64,000 nucleotides of DNA, from NCBI RefSeq assembly GCF_026230105.1, contig NC_079475.1, positions 30,130,086-30,194,085 of the forward strand. Direction: 5' to 3'. Made by a program: the position numbers and the translations under genes. Positions within the stretch are counted from its first letter, which is position 1; each line of letters opens with the position of its first letter. The notes under the pieces were generated by a model. It saw only the letters and a list, made by a program, of their open reading frames with translations, ran no database searches and was not told where the DNA came from. This document shows positions 35,281-45,380 of the stretch, in pieces. The stretch is from Diorhabda sublineata (Eukaryota > Arthropoda > Insecta > Coleoptera > Chrysomelidae).

Positions 35281-35906
35281 TTGATAAGAAAGAGCAATAA
35301 TTTGGTATTTATTCAATTTTATCGTTTTAAATAAAATAATTTTTTTATCACACCTAATATTCCAACTAACTGTCAAAAATACAGCTTTGTCTTTAGGATG
35401 ATGATTTGAGTCTCTATTTTCTTATACTAAAATGATGAGGAAATGAGACAGTTAAAATCAGTAACACGTTACATAAAGTTGGACCGATTATTCTTATCAT
35501 AACCTCAATTTTTGATGAAATAATGTGCAAAAATTTTATAAATTTCCTCAATTTTACATTACCATTGAGTCGGATTATTTTTAATAGTGTCACTTTTGCG
35601 AATTGTTCATTTCCTATAATTAGTTATTAAGAAGTTTTATGAAACGACTAAGTAATGAGCTGGTCTCATAAAACAACTAAGAGAATGTGCCCGTTTGACT
35701 TCAAAGAGGAAATAACCAATTGAGGTTTGAAATTTTTCATGTGGGTGACGTCGTGATAACGCGTGCCGCTATTAACAACATATAAACGTTAAGAAAATCA
35801 TAAAGAATTGAGAAAAATAAGGTAGTATACAGAGCGAAGAAGAAATAACAGAAAAAGCAATCATCCTGCTGTTGGTATGAGTACATATTACAACCTGAAT
35901 TCACTC
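35281..35906. other. no gene recognised
   Basis: AT-rich; nothing identified. Confidence 0.5.
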
Positions 35907-35940
35907 AAATGCATCCAACAATTTATTATTGGATGCATTT
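35907..35940. repeat. perfect 12-bp hairpin
   Basis: AAATGCATCCAA (35907-35918) and TTGGATGCATTT (35929-35940) are exact reverse complements around a 10-base loop. It sits just beyond the GIY-YIG fragment (downstream on its strand). It could be a terminator-like or element-end hairpin, or chance in a repeat-rich region. Confidence 0.6.
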
Positions 35941-35952
35941 TACATTATAAAT

Positions 35953-36110
35953 ATTTATGTCACTGGCAGCATGATCGGCAATACCTGATTTTCAGGTCCG
36001 TCCATATTTCAAATGAGCTATGTCCTCTTTAAACTGGACAATATGCCCAATATACGTTCGGTCACAATCACCTCAGCTAATTTCATATATACCACCTTTT
36101 TGCAAATTTC
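35953..36110 (-). pseudogene. Penelope-like element GIY-YIG endonuclease fragment
   Basis: The minus-strand translation from 36096 is GGIYEIS, a stop where the family has cysteine, then GDCDRTYIGHIVQFKED, IAHLKYGRT, a stop, and KSGIADHA. This is the GIY-YIG nuclease of Penelope-like retroelements: G-I-Y, the C-x-x-C-x-x-x-Y-I-G-x-T segment, then the E/D-H-I...N/S-x-x-A-x-H stretch. GIY and YIG are both intact. Two stops make it non-coding, and no Penelope reverse transcriptase is readable upstream on this strand. A hammerhead-type repeat lies about 80 bases away in the opposite orientation. Confidence 0.82.
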
Positions 36111-36174
36111 CAAAGTTTTATTGGTGGGAAAATTTAGTATAAAACAGGTAAGTCGAGTCATTAGATTTTAGTTT

Positions 36175-36270
36175 ACCTTCAATCCCTGATGACGATAACT
36201 TGGTTATCGAAACGCGTGTCAGACAGTGTAATTGTGAACGTTGGAGTAGTTGTGGTGTAAACAGTGTATT
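36175..36270 (+). ncRNA. hammerhead-type ribozyme motif, core and stem II perfect
   Basis: CTGATGA (36186-36192), one extra C, stem II GATAAC (36194-36199), loop TTG, GTTATC (36203-36208), GAAAC (36209-36213), stem III ACGC/GTGT (one G-T pair) and cleavage triplet GTC ending at 36220, then AGACAGTGTAATTGTGAA. All conserved core bases of a type I hammerhead are present. Stem I is weak here: ATCC against AGAC pairs at only two positions. The tail shares GTGTAATTGTGA, GTTGG and TGGTGTAAACAGTGTATTCA with the other copies. It likely derives from a Penelope-like element; activity is unproven. Confidence 0.8.
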
Positions 36271-36755
36271 CAGTATGAACATCGCCAACGGTTACAGATA
36301 TTCCAAATTAGTTACATATTACAAAGTCATGTAAAGTGTTGTTTAATACATCAAAGATAGTTTTAATATGAGTATTTATTTCGAAACAAAAAACTTGATT
36401 TGAATTAATTAATTTCCCATAATTACAAATATGTGATCATCAATGAACGATCACATCACTAAACGGGGAATAAGCTGATTTATTTGTGATAACCAAAGTG
36501 AGGAATTATTTTTTCAATAATTTATAAAACTGTTTTTATCCCAACGAAGATAGGATTGATAAAGAATAGATATTTGTAGCTAAAATTGATTCTATACTAG
36601 TGGTTTTGTTTTGTAAATATCTAACAAACTTAAAATGAAATTGGTCATATATCGGTATATAAAAATAGGCCTATTCAAGCACTAGTGTTATAAACTACGA
36701 AATAGGCTTTGTTTGTTTTTTACCGAAACAGTTTTGTTTTAATATTAAATAAATA
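36271..36755. other. no gene recognised
   Basis: AT-rich; nothing identified. Confidence 0.5.
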
Positions 36756-37380
36756 AAAGGGTTGCTAATTGAGTGTTGAGATATGACAACACTGATTTAA
36801 ATATGTCATATCTGACATTGCCATCATTGAGTTTGTGAATATACTTAAAATGGGTATTTCAAAAGCCAAATTCAACAAAAGTTGTTCGTGCACAAAGCAC
36901 TTCAAAGCAAATGCTTACCTGTTTTTTCTAAATAACTGGACATATCGCCACCGTTCCATTATCGTAGAACGGTCAATCCTGAATGGTACACCAACATTTG
37001 TGTGCCAGAAGTGTTCGAAAAAATCAGAAAAACCAATCGTAGAAGACGAATCATTCTCTATCACGAAATTACAAGCTCTCACGCATCAGTTCAAACCAAA
37101 ACGGTTTCGAATAGTCAAGACAACGACTTGATGAATCATCCACTTACACTCTTTGTTTGGCAACTAATGATTTCATCATATTCCCGCAGATCAAAAATTA
37201 AGAAGCGGTTGATGCGTTCATGTCACATGTTTTGGACGTACCTCGATTGGAATGGTAAAAATGTGTTATGCAAAAGTATATTGATCTTAATGAAGAATAT
37301 TTTGGAAAATCATAAAGTCATATCTAATTATAAATATTTGAGTTTATTTGTCTATCTTAAAACTTAAGTATCAACCCTCG
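36756..37380 (+). mobile_element. mariner family A, copy 3, 625-bp deletion derivative
   Basis: Both ends are present (left AAAGGGTTGCTAATTGAGT, right CGAGGGTTGATACTTAAGTT read inward), each next to TA (36754-36755, 37381-37382). The 5' non-coding part runs to about 36840 and then jumps directly into WVFQKPNSTKVVRAQSTSKQ, i.e. the DNA-binding half and first catalytic aspartate are deleted. After that HIATVP, IRKTNRRRRIILYHEITSSH (second aspartate region, H-D-N changed to H-E-I) and AFMSHVLDVP, KKCVMQKYIDLN follow with breaks. The overlapping open frames in this block are shadows of this relic. A MITE-like product of an autonomous relative. Confidence 0.9.
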
Positions 37381-37382
37381 TA

Positions 37383-37899
37383 ATGACAAGAAAGGAGTGA
37401 TTGTGATAGTTGATAAATGCAATGCGAATCCAATCAATATGTAACCCAATCCTTAACAATAAAGAGTTTAATCCAAATATATTTGCAAAGGTATGAACTC
37501 AACCGTTGTGACCAAAACATTTTGCGATGTTTATTCTGGTGCACTAGACGTTCGTGAATCCCATAGATAGTTTAGATCCGATAAATTTTGATCTTTCTTA
37601 TTCCTATCCAGGAATCCTATCCTTAAGAAACGTTAACCAGCTTTCTTGGATCATCCAACAACATGTGCAGCAGGTTGGAAGTGTAGTTACAGCCCGGAAC
37701 ATCAACGAGGACGACAAAAATTCATCGGCCATTGACGAGAACTAAATTCCACAGGCAGCTCCCAATACCCGTTTAAAGTTTTAAGAGTAACATCCTACTA
37801 GGGATTGAATCACTAAGGGTACGAATATCCACTTGAAGTGCGATCAAAATTTGGATTCCTTATGTTGACAAGTATTCTTTAACAAGAGGTGTAGGCAAA
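37383..37899. other. no gene recognised
   Basis: A 63-codon frame at 37554-37745 opens with GTG (SLDPINFDLSYSYPGILSLR) and matches nothing I know. It may be remote upstream sequence of the transposase tail that follows. Confidence 0.4.
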
Positions 37900-38060
37900 A
37901 ACATTCAGTCTACCTGATCGATTTTTTATGGGGAGCTACATGAGAAACCGTCTGTTTCAAGAACCTTCAACAACTCCAAATGAAATGAAAGATAGAATCA
38001 GTGAATTTCTTAACAGTACAAACTTAAGTAGACAATGTAGGTTGATATTTAGTTTAAAAT
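37900..38060 (+). pseudogene. IS630/mariner-like transposase C-terminal tail, tentative
   Basis: A + frame reads YLIDFLWGAT, a stop, then ETVCFKNLQQLQMK, resembling the end of insect IS630-like transposases where the third aspartate motif (T-P-x-D-F-F-L-W-G) is followed by K-x-x-V-Y and a helical region. The third aspartate would be the D in IDFLWG. Short match, several stops. Confidence 0.45.
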
Positions 38061-38109
38061 TCTTTCCATTGAGTATTATTGTGGTTTATGTTTTTTCAGC
38101 ATCAACCAC

Positions 38110-38556
38110 GCATGATTATTAGCAAGTTAAGGGAGAATAATTGATAAATTTATATGTATACATGTATAATAATAGTCTCTAGATTTTACTAGGTTAATTA
38201 CAGTCTTTTAGATGTTTTGTAAGCTTTTCTTGGTCTTCAAGTAGTAGCCTCTTTAGCGAATGTGATAATAGATTCCTCTTTCTTTAGATGTTGTATTTCT
38301 GACAGCCAATTATGAGTTGTTTCACAGTTAACTCACTATTGCACATATCACATATTCGTTTGTTTTCCCGCTAGTAGGTAATCATGTGTAATATAAGTAT
38401 AACCGATTCAAAGACAGGAAAGGATGTTGGTAGAATCATAATAATTCATACAGGCTCTTTAGGATTTGTGTTGGTTATGCATTGACACTTTTTGCAATTT
38501 TTTTTTTATTCTACTTTAAAAAAAGCTTGGAATAGGTGAGTACAATACAATCACAC
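38110..38556 (-). pseudogene. older RNase H-type LINE, distal (3') part, interrupted by the RTE insertion
   Basis: The minus strand reads RENKRICDMCNSELTVKQL followed by IIGCQKYN: the C-terminal C-x-x-C...H-x-x-x-x-C-like tail that follows RNase H in jockey/I-type LINEs (here the H position is Q). A little upstream, ILVLHMITY matches the R-I-G-H-T-x-L-T-H motif in damaged form. It continues the frame sense of the block at 41626-42540 on the other side of the RTE element, so both are one element split by a younger insertion. Confidence 0.75.
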
Positions 38557-38568
38557 ACGTGATTGTTG
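38557..38568. repeat. target-site duplication, left copy
   Basis: ACGTGATTGTTG, identical to 41614-41625 on the other side of the RTE-like element. A 12-bp perfect duplication marks the exact insertion boundaries. Confidence 0.9.
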
Positions 38569-38699
38569 AACTCCGCCTAGGGTGGTTGATGGGTGGATTG
38601 AGTAGCCCATTGACTATCACTGCCGGTCCCAAGCCCGGATAAAGGAGGAGGGTTAAGGGGTGAGGCCAGCAACCTGCCCCTCGTAAAAAGAAAAAACGC

Positions 38700-39828
38700 T
38701 CACAGAACTGTCACATTAGCCTCGGAAATTGGAGGGAGCATTGACGACGACACGGCACGAAAACGGAAAAAACGAGTATGGAAAGAAAACATAGTAAGAC
38801 TCGGAAGTAGGAACATTACATCATGGAGCAACAAAGACTATGAGGTGGTCTTAGAAATAGAGAAAAACAAAATAGATTTCTGCGCACTTTCAGAGACCAA
38901 GAAGAAAGGCAATGGCAGTCAAAGGTACCAAAACTACATACTGTTTTATAGTGGAGTCGACAAGAACTTGCGAGCACGGGGAGGAGTAGGGTTACTAGTG
39001 AATAAAAAATTTGAAAAAGATATTAAGGAAGTACAGTATATAAGTCATAGCATCATACAGATAATAGTAGAGCTGGCCAAGGAAAGAACACACCTACTAA
39101 GTATATATGCACCGGATGTAAGCAAACCGAAAGAAGAAAGGGAACCTTTTTTTGATGCCTTCCAAGCTACGTTAGACAAAATAAAGACAAAGTAAAGACA
39201 AAGTGTTTATTATGGGCGTCTTTAACTCAAGAATTGGAAACACAGTTATCCCAGGAATCATGCATAGTTTCAACGAAGAAGCAGTGAATGATAACGGAGA
39301 TATATTGATAGATGTATGCGCCCTCAACGAATTACGTATCAACAACACATATTTTGATCATAAGGAACAACAAAAGTACACCTTCGCTAACACGAGAAGC
39401 CAAAAATCAACTATTGACTACATAATTACAAACAGGAAAGTCCACCCCTCCCAGATAATTGACGTACGGGTATTAACATCGGCAAATATCGGCACACAAC
39501 ACGGTTTAGTATTGTGTAAATACCGCGTATCCCACATAATAAAGAAAAGAAAAACACCCAACTACGTATCGAAATTTAATATAGAGTCGCTTAAGGATGA
39601 AAGCATTAAATACCTCTATCAAAACAGACTCCGCGAAAAAATTGTCCAAAACCCTATAAAAGAAACCGACAACGTAGAAGCCGCCTGGGAGAAACTAAAG
39701 AATAACATAAAGAACAGCGCAAAGGAATCCCTAGGAGAAAGAACAATAGACACGAATAGAACACACAATAAACCCTGGTTCACTCTAGAAATTAAGGAAC
39801 TGGCAAATGAAAAAAGAAAGCGTACATA
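38700..39828 (+). pseudogene. RTE-like endonuclease domain (AP-endonuclease fold), broken
   Basis: Reads NIVRLGSRNITSWSNKD, IDFCALSETKK (E of the SETK motif kept), GGVGLLVNKKF and LSIYAPD, a stop at 39193-39195 next to an 11-base tandem word AAAGACAAAGT, then in another frame VFIMGVFNSRIG, TFANTRSQKSTIDYIITNR and GTQHGLVLCKYR. Family catalytic motifs are MGDFN, IDYI and SDH. Here GDFN is GVFN and SDH is TQH, so two catalytic positions are altered; this may post-date or accompany loss of mobility. The endonuclease would nick target DNA for target-primed reverse transcription. Ends at TAA 39826-39828, after which the frame shifts again. Confidence 0.88.
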
Positions 39829-39831
39829 AAA

Positions 39832-41570
39832 TACATTACCAATAGAACACAGGAAGAATACGAAGTCTATAAAAGAGTGAGAAATAGAACAACCAACACA
39901 ATAAAAGAACTGAAAAAAACATACTGGGAAAATTTCTCAGTGGAAATGGAACATGATTTGTACGGAGGCCAGAAAAAAATATGGAACATGATACATGAAA
40001 AAGGAAGAAACCAATCAACGAGGAGGTAGTGATAAATGTTATAAATCAGGAAACATGGGCAGCACATTTTGAGATCCTATATGATAACAACGGAAGCAGG
40101 GTCGAAGAAGAAGTCGCAAACCCGCCATCCCCAAACGAACAGGAAGAAACCATCACATTAGAAGAAGTCTAAACAACCATAAAGAAACTAAAGAATAGAA
40201 AATCACCAGGTACAGACAATATCCCAAATGAACTACTGAAGAACGGGGGCCCAGAAATCGAAAAAGAATTAATAAAACTGTACAATAAAATAGAAAGAAC
40301 TGGAGTAATACCCGAAGAATGGAGAACTAGTATAACTATAGCTATATACAAGAAAGGTTTAAAATCAGATCCGAAGAATTACAGAGGCATAACGCTATTT
40401 AGTAGTGTGTTAAAGTTATTTACCAAGATACTTGCAAATAAGATAACTGCTAAGGTAGGCATCTCAGAAGAGCAACAAGGCTTCCGCCCAAACAGATCCA
40501 CTATAGACGCAATATTTATATTACGCCAGTTGATAGAGAAATCCATAGAATACAATAAACCCATGTACACATGTTTCGTAGATCTAAAGCAAGCATTCGA
40601 TAGAGTAAAACTCAACGATGTAATCCACCGACTAAACCAAAAAGGCGTCAAGAAGCATTATACAAATCTAGTAAGGCAACTTAACATCAACACCAAAACA
40701 AGAATAAAAACAGACTGTGGGCTAACAAGAGAACTCAAAGTCTCATCCGGCATAAGACAGGGAGATAGCTTCAGCCCATGCCTTTTCAACGTAATAATGG
40801 ACCAAATAATTGAGAGCGTAAACGAAGTTAATGCAGGATTCGAAATAAATAACCGTCGCCTGAGAATCCTTTGCTACGCAGATGACGCTATACTTATAGC
40901 TGAAAATGAAGACGATCTACAACGCCTCCTTCATAAATTTAACCTGACGGCATAGAGACTTAACATGCAAATCCCATGCGAGAAAACACAAAGCATGGTA
41001 ATATTCAAAGACCCAATAAGATGCAAGTTGGTAGTAAATGAGCGCATTATAGAGCAAGTAATGAATTTCAACTACTTGGGCGTAGAAACAACGAGCAGCA
41101 GAAACATAACGGACGAGGTAGATAAGCAGATCAAGAAAGCAACTAGAATATCGGGATATTTACGGGACATTATATGGCGAAATAAATATATGAGCATAGA
41201 AAGTAAGACGCGAATCTACAAGACCTGTATCAGACCCATACTAACATATGCCGCAGAAACAAGGGCAGACACAACACAAACAAAGAGAAAAATGAGAACA
41301 GCAGAGATGAAGATATTACGAACAATAAAGGGTACCACACTCCACGATAGAATACCCAATACAGATACCTTAAGAGAACTGGGAGTACAAGATGTCGTTA
41401 GATGGGTAAGAGCAAGACGCCGACAATGGAGAGACCATGTAGAACGAATGGCTCCAGAACGGATTGCCAAATGGGCCAAAACACAGAAACCAGACACAAG
41501 ACGCCCAATCGGTAGGCCCCCAAAACGCTGGTACGATAGCTGGACATCGGCGTCACAAGAGGGCAGATGA
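39832..41570 (+). pseudogene. RTE-like reverse transcriptase and C-terminal region, broken
   Basis: After a connector (KKTYWENFSVEMEHDLYGGQ, a stop at about 40027) and a frame change come IKKLKNRKSPGTDNIPNELL (with a TAA at 40170-40172 just before), NYRGITLFSSVLKLF, EQQGFRPNRSTIDAIFILRQ, CFVDLKQAFDRV, GIRQGDSFSPCLFNVIMDQ and LCYADDAILIAENEDDL. YADD, the metal-binding aspartates, is intact. A TAG at 40953-40955 interrupts the thumb; the next frame gives YLGVETTSSRNI, RIYKTCIRPILTYAAETRA, VVRWVRARRRQWRDHVERM and RRPIGRPPKRWYDSWT before the true stop at 41568-41570. Few lesions, all RT motifs readable. Confidence 0.93.
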
Positions 41571-41613
41571 CAGACCTGACAGGACCTCGTCCTACTACAA
41601 GAAGAAGAAGAAG

Positions 41614-41625
41614 ACGTGATTGTTG
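41614..41625. repeat. target-site duplication, right copy
   Basis: ACGTGATTGTTG, identical to 38557-38568, immediately after the GAA-type tail of the RTE-like element. Confidence 0.9.
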
Positions 41626-42540
41626 GTCAGTGCATGTTTTTTTTGCTTTAAAATCTAATCTCTCATTTCCCTCTATTCCAGTGTGGCATGGGATCCAAAT
41701 GAAATCAACATTTATGTAGCTATTTTTGCAGATGAGTAACACCTTCTTGTTAAGGTGGTTGGAGTAAAATTGGCAGATTTCTTTTAGTGAACTTTAAGAA
41801 TCGAATATAAGGACAAAAAATGACGAACAATTCGTCAGAATGGATAGATTTTAATGGTGAGTACATAGGAGTAGAAAGCGGCCTCATTTTCGTCTTGGTT
41901 TTTTGAGCATCTATATATGTTATAAAAGCTATAATATTTATTTAAGGATCTTATAAATTCTTGCTTTGATAAGTTCATTGCAGTCTTTGATTTATTCAGG
42001 AGGGCATGGCCTAGATCTGCCATAGGGGGAGACATTGTCCATGAAGGGGGAAATTCTATGTATGAGCTATCATGAATATTTGGTAATTGCAAATTCAAAC
42101 TGGATAGATATGTGTTGATGCTGTGATAGAAAGAAGGAGTAGTTGAACTGGTTGGGATTTCCCTTTTGAAACAACACATATACTTTGAATTTTTACGATG
42201 CGTATCGCTTTGTTTTCAAAAACTTCCACTGAATGACTGGTAGACGATAGCTATTAAGTCAAGTGCAATATCTAATCACAGATTTATATATAGATATATA
42301 GATACCTAGAGAATTTAATTCTTTAACATATTTTATTTTTTCTAATTATGAATATAAAATTTTTTGGTTGGGGTTGAATTCTTATTGAGAAACATATTGC
42401 TTTTGTTTTCGTTGTATTCGGAATTCACTTGTTTTTGACCTGTGTTCGTACCTTTATGTATGAATATCTTAATAGTTTTGAAGTACAAATGTTGAGAAAT
42501 GTAGTATATTAATTTGAAAATAGAATGCAAACTTATATCA
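41626..42540 (-). pseudogene. older RNase H-type LINE, proximal part (RT thumb to RNase H)
   Basis: In minus-strand order: SIYKSVIRYCT (thumb), VYQSFSGSF and CCFKREIPTSST (connector), SINTYLSSLNLQLPNIHDSS and YIEFPPSWTMSPPMADLG (spacer before RNase H), LNKYYSFYNIY (start of RNase H), then NSYINVDFIWIPCHTGIEGN (41676-41730), the last RNase H motif with its histidine (usually W-I-P-S-H-x-G-I-x-G-N). The first RNase H aspartate (Y-T-D-A-S) is disrupted by a frame change near 41910. The tail of the same element continues at 38556-38110 beyond the RTE insertion. Non-functional. Confidence 0.82.
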
Positions 42541-43487
42541 ACATTTTTCTTGATTTATTGATTTATTTTTATTAAATAATAATTTTTCTTATACTAACGA
42601 AATATTTCTAAAATTGCAAAAAATTTGAAAGTAACGTATTTAGTATAGGGAACTAGCCACATACACCAAATATAAACAATATCATTTGGAAGAAGTAAAA
42701 ATATCATAAGGTCCTCTTTTAGATTATACTATATACAGATGCTCATCAATAAGTTTAAAAGCTAAATAATATTCGTAAAATTAGTACGCAAAGTAAAATT
42801 GTAATTTAATTATGAGATGTCGAATTTAAATATATGTAATTTGTCTAGCATCTATGAGCCCCATACATATTGGAAAATAGTTTCCATATAAAATGTATGT
42901 CGTTCCGAACAATTTTTGTTAGTAATTTTTCTAGAAAATTCCAATAATAACGTTTTGGTACTAAAAATTTCCCCACCCTGTATAAAATTATATAAGCGAA
43001 GTTTTAATCATGCACTGATATATTACGTGTTCTAGTAAATCTAGAACACGCCGTATATCATGTATGTGAGCGTGCTTAATTGTTATTTCTCTCCATGAAC
43101 ACATCAAAGACTCACAGCATGTAATTCATAGCTTCGTTCTCGTTTTTATAAACAAGTTATTTCATACAAACAATTTTTATTTAAAAAACCATTTCATAGC
43201 ACAATATTTCATGCAAAAGTAAAACAAATCTGTATTTTTTGCAAGGTATCAAAATGATTTTAATTATGGTGAACATTTCCAAAGCTTTGTATCATGAAAA
43301 AATAATATATAATATAATCAATGCACTTCTAAATCGAGAAAACAGTCAAAACAGTGGATCTCAAAAAGTAAACCTACTCAGAAGAAAGCATCGGCCGGAT
43401 TGTGTTAATCGACTATCTCAGATAAAACACTGACCCTCCCGTGACTTTCTTGTTTCTTAACCTCAAAGTTTCACTTGTATGAAAGTA
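42541..43487. other. no gene recognised; one transposon-end-like word
   Basis: AT-rich. CCCCACCCTGTATA at 42972-42985 looks like an inverted CAGGGTGGGG end next to TA, without a visible partner. A 64-codon frame at 43239-43433 has no motif. Confidence 0.5.
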
Positions 43488-43720
43488 ATTTTCATCAGAC
43501 GAGGCCGTTATCGGGTACGTAAACGCCTATTTTGAGGAAAAAAGCAGCAACTATTATATGGAAGGGTTAAAAAGGCCAGAGCGTCGGTAAGAAAAGTGTA
43601 ATGAGTTGAAAGGATAGTATATTGACAAATAAAAAGGATATAGAAAAAAATTCTTGTTTCTCAGTGAAGTCGGGAGCATTTCAGACAACTAAGTTTCACA
43701 TGTGGAACGCTTAATAGGAT
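43488..43720 (+). pseudogene. mariner-type transposase relic, C-terminal end
   Basis: The + strand reads SSDEAVIGYVNAYFEEKSSN, YYMEGLKRPERR, a stop, EKCNELKG, a stop, YIDK. This matches the mariner C-terminus (S-x-E-E-V-x-x-x-V-x-x-Y-F-E-E...G-I-x-K-L-E-x-R-W-x-K-C-I-x-L-x-G-D-Y-V-E-K). The following GGGAGCATTTCAGACAACTA may be the decayed 3' inverted repeat. All catalytic residues lie upstream and are missing. Confidence 0.75.
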
Positions 43721-44215
43721 TATTTAGCTTTTTCAAGCAAAATTCTTCTTCTGGTATTGCCTAACAGTTCCAGATGTTAGCGACTACCATGATTATTTGA
43801 CTATTCTAACTTTCTTGACTGTTGCTCGGAATAATTATCTTGTAGTTAAGGTAAATCATTACCTGAGTTTTTTGGATCAAAGAGTTTCTTCTACATCCCG
43901 GTCCCTTATGGCAGTATATTTTACTTCAAAAATTAGCTTCAGGAATCTACATCGGTTTTTATTCTTTGATATTTTATTTAAAAATTTCACTTTAGTTTTG
44001 TGTCGTTAGATACTATTGATTCCACTGATTTCTTGTAGTACAATGGAATTGTTAACCCCGTCCATCTATGATATTTTCAATACCCTACTACAAGAACATG
44101 ATTCGAATCCATCTAGTAAAACTGAGAACACGTAAAAGCGCAACGTAGTAAACGTTCTTTGTTGATATCGGTAGATAATGGTTTTTAAAAAATACATTTC
44201 TTACACTTACTCTTA
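43721..44215. other. no gene recognised
   Basis: A 70-codon plus frame (43797-44009) has no known motif; otherwise AT-rich. Confidence 0.45.
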
Positions 44216-44942
44216 CACTGAGATCAGTTTCCAAAAAGCTGAACTTATCCACCTCCTTAACTGTTTATTTGCACATATATATGCACTTCCCTTTTGGGAT
44301 ACGTAAGGTGCAACTCAATCTTCAAACTACAAAAGAGAGCTGTTAAATATTTACTCGGACTACACTGTAGAGCTCACTGCCGGGACTTCTTCAGAAGAAT
44401 AAACATTTTTACGATTCCTCCCTTATTCACATTTGAATCCATTGGCCTAATTCGTAAGCAAGCTTTTCCAATTTCAGAAAGATCGTTGCAGAGCTATCCA
44501 CTTGAGAACACGGAGCACGTCGTTTAGCTACCTACTTCACGTTCAGAATTAGTTAAGGGTTCAATATTTTACAATGCAAAAAATGCACAATCACTTGACA
44601 ATTGAAATCAAATCGATATCTTCTTTTCCCGCATTTCGCAATAATTTCAGGGCATATTTACTGGAATTTACTTCTACTGTGTAAACGACTTCTATTCTAA
44701 TAATAATATTTCATACCAGGCACGTTGCATACTGGTTTAATTTTGCTATGGACTTATATACTAATTATTACCTATTACTATTACATATAACTTTGTTATT
44801 CATTGTGGTTTTCTTCTGTTTATTAAAATTTTATTTTATTTATATATTTATCTAGTTATTTTTATGTTTGTTTTTTATTTTTACAAGTTTTTGTCTACAA
44901 ATTGTAATAAATTTTTGACAATAAAGATTTCTCTCTCTTGTC
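44216..44942 (+). pseudogene. jockey/CR1-like LINE, 5'-truncated 3' part (copy N2)
   Basis: Nucleotide-level relative of N1: CTGAGATCAGTTTCCAAA, CTTCAAACTACAAAAGAGAG and TTAAGGGTTCAATATTTTAC occur in both with few differences. It translates to FKLQKRAVKYLLGLHCRAH, then IPPLFTFESIGLIRKQAFPI, the post-RT region. Unlike N1 it keeps the 165-bp middle part and the 3' UTR, ending AATTGTAATAAATTTTTGAC then AATAAAGATTTCTCTCTCTT. The TC-rich simple-repeat tail defines the 3' end. No RT core remains. Confidence 0.85.
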
Positions 44943-45380
44943 TATGAAAATTTTGATTTCCACATAGTGATCCCATTGATCATTTGTATTTGTACTAGGA
45001 TATTTGTAGATGTTTATTTTTTACTCGGAAATTTTTATCACTGGAATACTAAGTATGGAGAGTACTAATTTCGGTTGATGTAGAGTAAAAACAATGAGGA
45101 GCGAGGCATTCAGGATGATGTTCATGAAACTTTCAATTTTTAATTGCAAATATCTTGGTTTTTATGTCAAATACGTGAAAATTCAAAATTGCCAATTTAA
45201 TACGAAATTTTAATCTCTACATTTTTGTGAGAAACTCTTTCTCATATCATTTCATGTTTTCGAGATATTTTTTAACAAGTAAAATAGTCTTCGGCGCGAG
45301 AGACTACAGCGCCTTTTTTACAGTTAACAATCAGTAAATATTAACAAAAATTTAATTTATTAAAGGAACTTTCCATTAAA
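44943..45380. other. no gene recognised
   Basis: AT-rich; nothing identified. Confidence 0.5.

Larger units (their letters stand above)
38569..41613 (+). mobile_element. full-length RTE-like non-LTR retrotransposon, 3,045 bp
   Basis: Bounded by an exact 12-bp duplication. It starts with a GC-rich leader (AACTCCGCCTAGGGTGG, and the GGTCCCAAGCCCGGATAAAG word typical of several LINE 5' ends), then endonuclease, reverse transcriptase and a C-terminal region in order, and finishes about 40 bases after the stop in a short GAAGAAGAAGAAG tail. The compact size, single pol region, very short 3' UTR and simple-repeat tail all fit the RTE clade; the clade is my inference. Several stops and frame changes mean it cannot move now, but the decay is much lighter than in neighbouring elements, so it is among the youngest insertions here. 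Confidence 0.92.

Noticed and set aside
36835..37367. Two overlapping open frames of 98 and 121 codons
   Set aside because: Both are out-of-frame shadows across the family A mariner relic; the real transposase wording lies in a third frame with stops.
41216..41497. 93-codon minus-strand frame as a gene
   Set aside because: It is the antisense shadow of the RTE-like C-terminal region.
42280..42310. TATATAGATATATAGAT tract as a promoter
   Set aside because: It falls within the older LINE relic and looks like simple AT-rich drift; nothing downstream needs a promoter.
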